From contig OU452199.1 in assembly GCA_911728435.2 (NCBI GenBank), forward strand, positions 10,798,860-10,862,859: 64,000 nucleotides of DNA. The letters are read 5' to 3'. A model generated the notes under the pieces. It was not told where the DNA came from, made no database searches, and saw nothing but the letters and a program-made list of their open reading frames with translations. Below are positions 37,130 through 47,471 of this stretch, piece after piece (the first letter of the stretch is position 1; every line of letters starts with the position of its first letter). The stretch is from Apoderus coryli. Taxonomy: Eukaryota > Arthropoda > Insecta > Coleoptera > Attelabidae. The translations under genes were made by a program, and so were the position numbers.

Positions 37130-40123
37130 ATTATTGTCTAAAACATTTAATAAACCAGCCCTGTATATTTATACTATTATAGTAATTTCTTTTATTTTCG
37201 TCCATACACATTAATCTTTGCGTAGATAGGTATACGTATACCATATAATTTTAAACAAAAAACACTGCTGCACAGTAGTACATATATGATACCTATAATA
37301 TAAAAACAAACTCCCACCTCGTAGGGGAAAGTATACTCGTCCTTGTCTAACATTGCCCATATGATTATTTTATTTCAACACAATACATATAACGCCATCT
37401 ACAATTTCCATGGTTGCATGTTTTTCTAATAGATGTAGCTCGTGTCGAGACAGTTTCAATTTTTGTTTTATTTCCCATATACGCTGACTATCTATTGATC
37501 TTTGATGATACTTAACACTTTTATGATTTAAAACTTATAAGATTAGTGTATTTTATTGTATTTTTTCTAAATTTAGGCTAATTGGAACCAATTATTGATT
37601 CTGAGTCTTCTTGTTAACATCAATATATTCTTCTCAAGTTAAAAGCGGCATTAGTACATAAATATTTTTGCTTCATACTTTTTTCGACCATACTAATATA
37701 TTTCGCAAAATAAATTCTAAAATTTTTATCACTAAATCTCACTAAGTCACTATCTTTCCCCTACTTGAACTTTTCTTCCAATAGAAGAATTTTCGAGATC
37801 TTTTCTCTTTTATCGTTGATGGTGGATAAAACTCTTTATATAATGTTAATAATTTTGATTAATTATAACAATATTTTAATTAAATTTAGCAATAAATTTT
37901 TTTTAAACATATAAACTACAATACAGTTGAGAATCAAAAGAAAAACATACCAAATAACAAATATCTATACACCTACTGCACTAAAATGGATAAATTTAAA
38001 TTATCACTTAATATGTTAAGTGGCCATATATTGAGTAGTCTCATAAATATAATAGGGGCCACCACCTAATCTTTCCATCATATCTAATAACCCCGAAAGC
38101 TAGTAATAATATAAAAGACGAACAGGCATATTGACGCCACTGGTGTTATTCTTAGTGTATAGAATAGACAACACATAATATACATGGTTAGTTTAGGGAG
38201 CGTTAAGATTTCGGGTATTGTATAGGACCACCCTTGTTTGGATATAATTGTGGACTCAGACAATAATAATTGAATGATACAGTGGCAGACAAAAGAAAAG
38301 AAGATAGCGACTTTGTGCTTTTAATAAATCATGATACTTGCATTATAAATTATATCATTCAAATTAAGGGTTTATAGTTTATATGAATGAGTAGTTATGC
38401 ATTATTTTTTTCAATTTTGCGTAAATACAAATTAAACAAAACTAACAAAACAAATTATTTTTCTCTGACTAAATATTTAGTTAACTTAGATGCATATAAA
38501 ATTCGAATAAAATAATATTACATAGGAACATTAAATCAAATTACAAATCGTTATTTTGAAAAACAAATAATTCTAAACAAACTGTTTAAAAGATTGAGCT
38601 TACTTGCCTAAAAAATACACAACTTTTTTAAAAAACATGAATAACTTCGATTAATTTCGCAACACAGTGGCCCTTATCTTTTATAACTTGGTTTAGTCCA
38701 ATACATGTTAAGCATTCTAAAAAGAGAGCTTAAAAATCTTAATAGATGATTGCAAAAATTCTATTAAATTCTGACAGTGTTTATTAAATTTGAATTACGT
38801 ATTTTAACTCTTATAGATATTAGCAGATAGTAAATGATTGGGGGGTGATTTTAGCATTGTTTTGTAGGTATATAATGCGAAATTTCCAAAATGTGTGCTT
38901 GGGTTGTTTTTCTGAAGGCCATAAACAGGTCTAATACACATGTGTGATGTATGTACGAAGTAGGTACGGTAAATCAGTAGTATCATTAGATGAGTCTTCG
39001 CTGTTTTGCTACTACAAAGCATACGAAAATAGAAATTTGTATGGTTATTTAATGATGCCACATGAAAATTTTGTACAATATATTTCCAAATTAGAAAATA
39101 TATTTCAATTTTGAAAATTGTTTAATTAAGTTAAATATTATTAATAATTTTATTAATTTAAGCCAAAATGTAACGTTTTAACATCCATTTCCAAAAAAAA
39201 AATATGTTAGCAAATTATATTTTAGATTAAAGTTATTTTATACATTGAAATTAATCAATAGAAATTTTAAAAATATAAAGATTATATGGAAACATGAATA
39301 AAAGTAATAAAGTATTTGTTTGTATATATAATTAATAATGATGTAATTCTATTAGCCCCCTGTTCTTTACCTATCCTGTAATTTCAATAAGACGTAAATA
39401 CGGATCTGTGGTTAATATTAAAAAATGGCTGCCACCAGCCTCGTACAGGACAAGAGAAATTGGTGGGAGTAAATATTCTCTGTTTATCTATTCTCTGGCA
39501 TAGATAAATCAAAGCAATTATGTCAAGAGTCTTTCTGAAATATTTAAACTTGCACCATAGAATAATAAAAACTGTGCTTGTACCACTAAACTGCATATAA
39601 GACAGCTCGAGATTGAGTTTATGTCTACGACCTGTAAATAGTCACAAAAGCTCATCTTTCATGATAGGAGAAGTTACATTTTAGTCGATATGTGTATATT
39701 AACCGCCATTTGTGTATCATGTTGTTATGTTGTGAACATGTTGTCTTGCACTGTAGTTATGTTTTAAGAAAAATAATAAAACCAAAATAAAATAACTAAA
39801 ACTCTAAAAGGCCTAAACACATATTTGCACAAGTAGACCATGGAATTATAAAATTATTTACTCACCACGTGAGGACAAACATGAAAGGGATCCCGAAACC
39901 ACTATTGACAGGTACAGCACATTGAAATTGTGTGCTTAAAAAAATATTTAATTATGTAAGGTGATAATAATTTTGGGCTTTTACTTTAATACATATTATT
40001 ATATAAAAAAGATAAACAAATAAAATGGAGTTTACGCACAGAAAGGGTGAAGATTTAATGTAAAATAAAAATAGAATTTATGTACCTACTAGATATACTT
40101 ATTATATTAAATATAACTATATT
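37130..40123. other. AT-rich non-coding DNA, no gene seen
   Basis: No coding similarity. The frames at 38804-39061 and 39384-39596 on the minus strand have no recognisable domains. Confidence 0.6.
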
Positions 40124-40127
40124 ATTT

Positions 40128-40779
40128 GAGCCCTCTAGATGCAAAAATGGTGAAAATCGAGTTAAATACCCTATCTTACAGCAAATTTTCGTCTCTATCC
40201 AAATATGCTGAGAAACATATGCAAAACATGCTTATTCACATACAATTTTCAATTCAAAAACAGCACCCAGATGCATAACTCTCCTTATGCTTCATGCACA
40301 TATGTGCAAAACTCGCTTTTTTGCTCTTTGGCCAATGACAGGCTCTCAATTCCTCACGTGACTCCCGGTGTTTTCGGTTTAGATGTTTTTATTACGATTT
40401 ACGAAACTATGTTATTATTAGCGCAATATTTATTATTATCACTGGTTCGTAAACATTTACATCTTTTTTATATTTTTTCTTAATAAAAATTTGTTTCAAT
40501 AACCTGCGAAATAATATTTTCTTTGACAGAAGGCTGCAAAACTAGGTTTTTGCTAGCGTTAGGGTGCAAAACTTGGTGAATGCAATTTATTACTTGAATT
40601 TTCTGAGATTTGTTACTGTATCGAGGTTTTGGTTTATTATGAATTCAATCATGACCACTATTGCCACCTAATATCAAAATATGAAAATATTTTAACAAGA
40701 AATAACAAGAAAAACAGTTTTTTGTTAATTCCCAAAATTCGCATGTTTGCATTTACCGAGTTTTGCATCTAGAGGGCTC
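40128..40779. mobile_element. TIR element with 19-bp ends and subterminal repeats
   Basis: The left end 'gagccctctagatgcaaaa' (40128-40146) is exactly complementary to the right end at 40761-40779. ATTT borders both sides (40124-40127 and 40780-40783), a possible 4-bp target duplication. A 'TGCAAAACTNGG'-like motif recurs at about 40302, 40535, 40563 and, inverted, at the right end. Such subterminal repeats are typical binding sites for a transposase. The 92-residue plus-strand frame at 40205-40483 shows no domain. It is a non-autonomous DNA element of unassigned superfamily. Confidence 0.85.
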
Positions 40780-40829
40780 ATTTCTATAATGCAATCCCGT
40801 TTAACTATTTAAAAGCTTCATGCAAAGGC

Positions 40830-41469
40830 CCCAGTACACACGTGGCCAATTAGTTGGACCCATGAGTTGGGCCAAAAATTACGACACTGTTTACACATTG
40901 CTGGCGACATTTCGCCAATTAGTTGGGCCATTTATGGAAGATGGCAGTTTTAATTGCAGTGTGGCCACTTAAGCGCATTTTGCGCTGGCTTGAGTGCTTT
41001 TAACAAAGATTGGCATGGAATTTTTAATTCAATTAATTCTGACAACTCTGACACGTTGGCGTTGTTCATTACAGAACATTCATTTTCTACAGATGTTCAA
41101 ATGATCAGCTATATGGTTCCAAGAATCTGAAATAAACACAAATATAAATTTTAACTTTAATTATCAGTCTTTTAAGCAGTTCAGTCATCCTCATTGATAT
41201 CAGAGATATAAAGGTATTCTTATGCTGTGCGTCTTTAGGATTCCATATTATTGGTTCTTCCATATTGTCATTCTTGCTCATAAAATCACGAAAGTATTCC
41301 GAACATTACGTACGTTGCCGCAGGACGGCCAACTTCAGCCAATGTATGAACGCTGTTGGCGGATTGCTAGATCTTTCGATGTGTGCACGAAAAATCGTCA
41401 AAAATTGCCCATTTACGCATTGGGTCAACTCCTTGGCTCAACTATTTGGGCACATGTCTGTGTACTGGG
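40830..41469 (-). mobile_element. TIR DNA element with CCCAGTACACA ends, probably PIF/Harbinger-like
   Basis: The left end 'cccagtacaca' (40830-40840) is exactly complementary to 41459-41469. Similarity continues imperfectly for about 55 bp, with the left reading 'gccaattagttggaccc' and the right complement 'cccaaatagttgagccaa'. The internal motif 'gccaattagttgg' is repeated near 40915. On the minus strand a frame starts at 41281 (MSKNDNMEEPIIWNPKD), runs into a possible splice donor near 41160, and resumes after 'tttcag' with SWNHIADHLNICRK then a stop. This resembles a MADF/Myb-like DNA-binding domain as carried by Harbinger elements. No clear target duplication. It lies 75 bp upstream of the first retn exon. 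Confidence 0.75.
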
Positions 41470-41544
41470 AAAAAAATATCTCCAATCGTTTTTAAAATTT
41501 TATGTATTAATATTATTAATCTAAAATTAATATTTCTCTTGCAG
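41470..41544 (+). other. Intron 3' end and splice acceptor of the first retn exon
   Basis: A pyrimidine-rich tract 'tatttctcttgcag' (41531-41544) forms a good splice acceptor just before the coding segment. The upstream open frame from ATG 41383 runs through transposon DNA and this acceptor, so it is not the gene's start. Confidence 0.8.
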
Positions 41545-41697
41545 TCTCACAATGATGATGATATTAGTGATGGTGAAGGTGCAGATCATGACGATGCTGA
41601 TAGCTGTGATGAAATGCAAAGACACAATGGTATGCTTACAGATCATGTGGATGTTCTGGCCAAACTCAAAATGCAAGTCAGGGACATCAAGGTAGGG
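41545..41697 (+). CDS. retn: dead ringer/retained (ARID3-family transcription factor), internal exon upstream of ARID
   Basis: A 51-codon internal exon in phase 0 with good acceptor and donor. It encodes a strongly acidic stretch (SHNDDDISDGEGADHDDADS) followed by a likely helical segment (HVDVLAKLKMQVRDI). It contains no start codon context and no stop. The next exon begins in the same phase and carries the ARID start, so I assign it to the same gene from position, phase and composition; I cannot confirm this segment against a family alignment. Two donors are possible: after 41691 (AAG|GTAGGG) or after 41697 (GGG|GTAAGC), adding or omitting Val-Gly. The second matches the consensus better. 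GC content stands out from its surroundings. Confidence 0.75.
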
Positions 41698-42500
41698 GTA
41701 AGCATATTTAATTTGGAATCTTCTTATAATTACTATAAATATCACTCTCCTATGACGCTGAATATTTGTTAGTCCTATAAAGGCATCATCACGCGCTTCA
41801 CACAAATCACAGATAATTTTTGTTGTTAAGTAACAACAAATTATTTGATTTAAGAGCAAGTGGTAGGTATATTAGTTCTTGAACTCATTGAAATCGTTTT
41901 CATTACAGCTTTATAATGTTATGTTAAGGTCTTTGGGCTCTTAGATCATTCAATCCAAGGGCCCAGTGTCTTTAACTAGTAACGATTTAGTGCAGATCTC
42001 TAATGGTGCAATAGTTTTTCATACACCATAATATAGTAACAATGATGGCATCAGTTTTTCAGATAGTTAATTAGGGTTTCAGTTATTAATTATTGATATT
42101 TGGCTTCTCTTTTTAAAAGCTCCCACTCAATTCCTTATAAACGCCAACGCATAGTCAGAGTGCAAAAATTAAATTTAGCAATTTACTATTTTAAATTAAA
42201 GTATTTGACAAACATAACCATTTCATTCATTCATTTTCTACTATCTTGTAAATATCGAAAGACAATTTTGAATTTCTTACATGACAGGTATCTTCTGTAA
42301 AGTTAGTCAAGTTAGTAGTTGTTTAAAAAACCTTATCTACTTCAAAAACAATGGCTGCGAACGCCACTTTGTTAACCTGAATTTCAGTAAAATGTTGCTA
42401 AATTTCATATCTGTTTTCACTTTTACACATCTGATGTAGAAATAAATTTGCAATAGTTCGTAGTTCACAACAACAACATTAATTGTCTCTTTGTTTTTAG
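41698..42500 (+). other. retn intron between the two exons
   Basis: An 803-nt AT-rich intron with GT...AG borders (GTAAGC at the start, 'ttgtttttag' at the end). The frame at 42100-42300 and the minus-strand frames starting or ending here are chance readings. No repeat copy was recognised inside it. Confidence 0.75.
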
Positions 42501-42737
42501 GATGATTACGACAGGTCCCCTGGCGGTCTGAGTTTCCCCTTAAGTAACCGCCCCTTACAAGACGGCTTCCAACTACCAGGAGTTCCATTCCCATTTCCCC
42601 ATCCAGCGGCGGCATTTCTTCCACCTATGGCCCCCCAACCGGCAGCACCATCGTCGGGCAGCTCGCATTCATCTGAAGGTAGTGGTTCATCCCAGCACAC
42701 CTGGTCTTTTGAGGAGCAATTCAAACAGGTGCGTCAG
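42501..42737 (+). CDS. retn: dead ringer/retained (ARID3-family transcription factor), exon starting the ARID domain
   Basis: A 79-codon internal exon in phase 0, the most GC-rich coding-like segment of the window. Residues 1-60 are a proline-rich, low-complexity linker (GVPFPFPHPAAAFLPPMAPQ and a Ser/Gly run). The last dozen residues, TWSFEEQFKQ followed by VRQ, match the very start of the ARID DNA-binding domain of Drosophila Dead ringer; vertebrate ARID3 proteins have a similar W(S/T)(Y/F)EEQFKQ. Dead ringer is a nuclear, AT-rich-DNA-binding regulator acting in embryonic patterning and in the nervous system. The rest of the ARID domain must lie in later exons beyond this window. Two donors compete, after 42728 and after 42737. 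Minus-strand frames here are shadows. Confidence 0.88.
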
Positions 42738-42743
42738 GTAAGA
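42726..42743 (+). other. Tandem in-frame splice donors in the retn ARID exon
   Basis: CAG|GTGCGT (after 42728) and CAG|GTAAGA (after 42737) are 9 nt apart and keep the frame. Using the first ends the exon at FKQ; using the second adds VRQ. Drosophila Dead ringer, as I recall it, contains VRQ at this position whereas vertebrate ARID3 proteins go directly from FKQ to LYE. The GTAAGA site is nearer consensus. Confidence 0.75.
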
Positions 42744-45700
42744 TCGTTTTTATAGGGTTATATAGGCATGTAGTAGAGCACGTGTGTATGGCAGAGAATG
42801 TAAAAGTGTCGCTTTTATGTAGGTATGCGTGCCGTTTATTTTCATTTTGACAACAAAAAGCGTAATCTTGAAAGGAAAACGTTTGTAATATAAAAGCTGT
42901 TTGGATGTTAATAAAATATTAGTTACATAACAACATTTTGACATACTAGGGGGTGTTTGTAATTCCATATGGAAGATTAGTTCGATCAATAATTAATTTG
43001 TTTATACCTTTATAAAAAAAAGTTTAATCTTTCGCCAAAAACCACGTCGAAACTGTCAGGAATGTTTATAGTAAAAATTCAGATAATATTGTTGATATGA
43101 ATAAATGAGTTCATTATGAATTGAAGGTTTTTGACAAATAAAATATAGTTTTCATATCATCTTTTTTGCATCTTAAGTTTTTTGTGCTACAACGGTAATA
43201 ATTAGGTACCATAATCTTAAGAAGATTACACACACAAAGTTAGAAAAAATGTATTCCCAACATTTTCAGCAGCGATAAACTTTTTCTTATTCGACTTTTT
43301 TTTAATTGATTATAACTGGCAAAAATCGCAGATTTCATTCAATAGCCGTTACTTTTTGCTAATACGACAAACTATAATTATTATTCAAAATAAATTATAA
43401 ACCATTGTAATTTTGCAAACAGCAAAAGATTTATACAATAAAACCATATCACCGTATAATATATTATGTATGTTATGTCAATTTTATTGCAGCAAGTATT
43501 AAAATAACTTACAAGCTTATTTTAATATCATCATAAAACTTCTTAAATACACTCATATTAATTCGAAACTTCTGCCAGTGGAACATGGCCAAAGACAGAA
43601 TGACAAAATAAATAGTAATAAAAAGCATAACAGAATAAATACAGTCGACATCTAGATGAGTTATATTATCGTAGGTGTTATTATATTTTAATATCAACGT
43701 TCGAAAAGTACCCGATGTCTGGGAGATGTTACCCCGTCACATTTGAATAAATAAATTACTGCGATTTAATTCAATCGCATGAATAAAATACAATAATATA
43801 AGCGCGCGCCTGTGTGAGAATGTATATTATACACCGAATATATCCAAGTCCAAAAAAAGAAGAATTATACACTTGGGTCCTGTCTCGTTCGTACAATTTA
43901 ATTTTGCATCCTGCTGAAGCCTACACAGGTGACGGCTAAATAAATACGAATATTTCGCCTGTATAATGTACACACACACAGTGATTACGGATTATTTAAG
44001 TGAGAAAAGTTCAGTTCATTTGCCTTGGAACAAGGTCAATCTCGAGGATATTTATTGCAACTGGAAGATTAATCGAATTTCGGATCATACTTGACCCTAT
44101 TTTAGGAAGCAACACCAATTTAAATTTGAAACATTTCACCTGAGCCCAATTGTATTATAAGCCTGACAATAACGTGTTATCAATAATCTTCAACTTGAGC
44201 TAAGTTGAATTTGAAATCGAGAGATACCTTTACTGATTAAGCGATTTTGGGAGTATTTTCATAGTTTGTCCCTTGTATGATGAAAACGCTAGGGTTGTTT
44301 TGTGGATTCTTTCTTCCAGTGAAAGGGATGATGACGGTGAAGATGAATTTCTGGGTCGATATTTTTGAAGCATCAAATATAGCCATTTAGATTTACTTAT
44401 AGCCATTAGTTCATTCATTTTCATGAGACTAATACAATACAAACAAGTGTTATCAAATAGGTACCTCAAAAGCCTCCAAAAGTATTTAAACTTATCAAAA
44501 TGTTTAAAAAATTAATTCTGAAAATACCAGAGGAAAGGTTAACAAACCCCAACGTTGGAAACAGTGTTACAAATTAATCATACACGTACTATTTACGAGT
44601 ATGTTGCAGTAAAATTTAAGATTATTTTACAATGAATGTTAATAAAGAAAACTTGCTGAATATACAAGTTTTCGTAAATATGATTGCTATGACGCTATCC
44701 CTGAATGAATATAAGATTTATGCTGTGACCAGCTTTTCAGCTAAAGTATAGTAAAATAGTAGAGTAGGCGAATTATTCACCTTAGAATAGACCTATAGTG
44801 TCTCATCTTACATAAATCCGTCCACCATGAATACTAATTTGCTGATTGAGCTTCAAGTGTAATCTAATAACAAGGATATGATAATGATGAAGGAATTCGA
44901 TGCTCAAATTCTGTTACTAGGTTAAAAGACTGCGGGTCATAATGGTGGGTATTCATTTTAGCATTTTCCTTCGAACGAACCGAGCACGCTCCTCCGTATT
45001 CGCCTAGTGGATACGTCTCTCCGAACGAACCGAACACGCCAAACATTTACGGCGGCGTGTGGGAAAATCAGAAATGCTCGAATTTTTTCGCTGGTACTCC
45101 TTGGATACGGATCCAGTTTAATTTATTTCAAAATAAAGTGGACACGGAGTCTGGAAGTCATCGACGAATATGAAAACCATTCCATGTTATAATCCCAAAT
45201 TAAAATAAAAAGTACAATGCTTGGAAAAGCATCCCGGAGAATCAAAGAAAAAGATGGATAGCCTACTGGCAAGTTTCCGAAGAGTAAAGGCAAAAGCGAA
45301 GAAATCTGTTTTCTGTTTTTTTGTCATTGTCATTTAATATATATCAGATATAAAAAGCGCCTACTCCATCGTGCTCGAACTCGATTCGACGAACAGCAAA
45401 AAAATAGTAAACACGAAAATATGGGAACGGTGCGAGCCAAGCAAATTCTAATCCGCCGTCGACTTTGTATTTTTGATTTATCGTTATAATTGCGAATTGA
45501 AAGTATCGTACGATATGTTATGAGTAATAAAGGAAATTTTATAAATGATGTTTACATACAACTTAATCACAGCCGCATTATATTTAATTTAAACAACGTT
45601 AAACGTTAAATTACTGAATTTCATGTGTGTGGTACTGAAATTAAATTTATTTAATTTACTTTATTAAGAAATTTACGAGGCATATTACGATTTTCGTCAT

Positions 45701-47113
45701 ACACATAAACAAGATACAATCTGTTTATAATAATTGAAATTAGACTATTTTTTATTACTACAAACATTATTAACTCGCATTTTATATTCGAGAAATATCA
45801 CAAAATGTAGGTTATTTACATTTTGGTATAGAGCATTTAATTAAGAAATTAATTAAAACATTTTTCAGCATCTTTTTTGTTAAATAGGCAATTAAATTCG
45901 AAATCATGTTTCCGTTTGGGTTTGAGTGGTATTTTAATTGCATCGTTGTCACTTTTATTCCCAAACTGTGCAACTATTATCTCCAAATTTTGTTTGGAAT
46001 CTGATCAAATTGGTTATGAGATGAGAGAACATCAAAATAAACAATTCAAACTATAGTTCGAAACAATGTTGTCAAAGATCGATTCTCCTCAACAATATCT
46101 AGGGAAAGCAAACGAAATCCATCAACTGATAAATGTGGCTAAAATTTATTTTAGCAACAATTAACTTAAGCTAAAGGCCCCACACATGAACATATCCTGG
46201 TCAAAAGCTACAGCAAAAACATTCTTTAATTCCTTTTGACATCTTTTTAATATATCATACTGTATATTAAGTGTAGCGCAATTTAGTTACCGCACGAGTG
46301 CCGTAATAAGTCATATACAACGTAATATATTATATAATGTACTTATAATATACCCTCATATATTGTTTGTTTTAGAAATAATTTATCTGCCGCAAAAAAT
46401 ATAACACTTAGTCGTATTTTAAGATATCTGAAAGAATGAAATTGGAACAAAGCCAACTGGGCCAACATTAAACTTTATGGTTACCTGGTAGGTTAAATCT
46501 TGTTATGTTTGTATTAAAGTATTATAGTTTTTGAATGACTATTTAAACGATAGGTGGTTTTCGGCTTTAATATCGTTATGATTAATCGGAATTTTAAATC
46601 CGGCAATTTCTGCCGGTATAATTACAATAATTCTTGTTTTTTTAAAGTCATCGTTTGATATAATGTATGTTTTTGAGAATTTCACAACTTAAATCTAAGA
46701 GACAATATTATTGAAATAATCTAAATTAATTATTATTTATATTATTTAATCGCTTAATTAAGTAATAATATTTATTTCAACAAATTACAAATTTGATTTC
46801 CTCTATAATATTGTAAAAACATAATTATGTAGTTTTTATAAATTCAAACTTTATTGCACAATAAAGCTGTTACAAACGATTAGGCAATAACTTCAAGCAT
46901 TTACTTAGGTGACGATCAATGTCAACATTGCATCAAAGAAGGTCTCCGTCCATTTCTATGTTTGGCGCAAATCATGGGGTTGCATAAGTCTTATATTATT
47001 GTTTATGAAAATCAAGTTGATAAAATTATAAAAATATAGTCTAGTTCAGCACGATCCTTTCAAAACACAGAATGTTTTAATTTAGTTTTTATTTTTTTGG
47101 TAATCTTGAACAT
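42738..47113 (+). other. Presumed retn intron, 5' part; AT-rich with one GC-rich repeated patch
   Basis: Starts with a consensus donor. I searched for the remainder of the ARID domain and found none. A GC-richer patch at about 44960-45110 is described separately. A CA run lies at 43970-43980. Otherwise AT-rich with no recognisable gene. Confidence 0.55.
44972..45039. repeat. Two direct copies of an 18-bp CpG-rich motif
   Basis: 'cgaacgaaccgagcacgc' at 44972-44989 recurs as 'cgaacgaaccgaacacgc' at 45022-45039, 50 bp apart, in a GC-rich island surrounded by AT-rich DNA. Short open frames on both strands cross it (44864-45046 minus, 45007-45192 plus), but neither resembles a known protein. Confidence 0.6.
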
Positions 47114-47470
47114 TCTTTCGGTAGTATGTTCTCATAACTACAATTAGAACATTTGTTTTCTGAAAATGTTTTATTTCAGTTGTCGTCATTGTAATAATTG
47201 TTTTCAATGCAACGTTTCGGCGATTGATTTTCGACTTCTTCAACCATATTTTCTATCTTTATACAATGCAAGTGAAACATAAACATTAGTTAAAAATGTG
47301 CTCGTGTGCTCTATTTCACTATGCATTGCATAGAGATAGAAAATATGTTTGAAGAAGACGAAAATAATTCGCATTTAAAAAAAAAATACAATGATGACAA
47401 CTCAAATAAAACATTTTCAGTAAAAAAATGTTTTATTTGTAGTTATGAGAACCTATACTACCCAAAGAGT
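47114..47470. repeat. Second long hairpin (about 160-bp arms, 32-nt loop)
   Basis: The left arm (about 47114-47279) and right arm (about 47312-47470) are imperfect reverse complements. Paired landmarks are 'ttctcataactac', 'tgaaaatgttttattt', 'cttcttcaa', 'catattttctatct' and 'caatgca'. The left arm carries, on the minus strand, TTGAAGAAG...CGAAACGTT (47211-47243), the same class of motif as in the 24.6-25.1 kb hairpin. The plus-strand open frame at 47306-47494 is the right arm. Confidence 0.85.
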
Positions 47471-47471
47471 A

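Noticed and set aside
41383..41772. 129-codon plus-strand frame with ATG at 41383 reading into the retn exon
   Set aside because: Its first 54 codons lie in the TIR element and the intron end and cross a good splice acceptor. Only 41545 onward is exon.
42337..42724. Minus-strand frames across the ARID exon
   Set aside because: Shadows of the GC-rich plus-strand exon, which has splice borders and ARID similarity.
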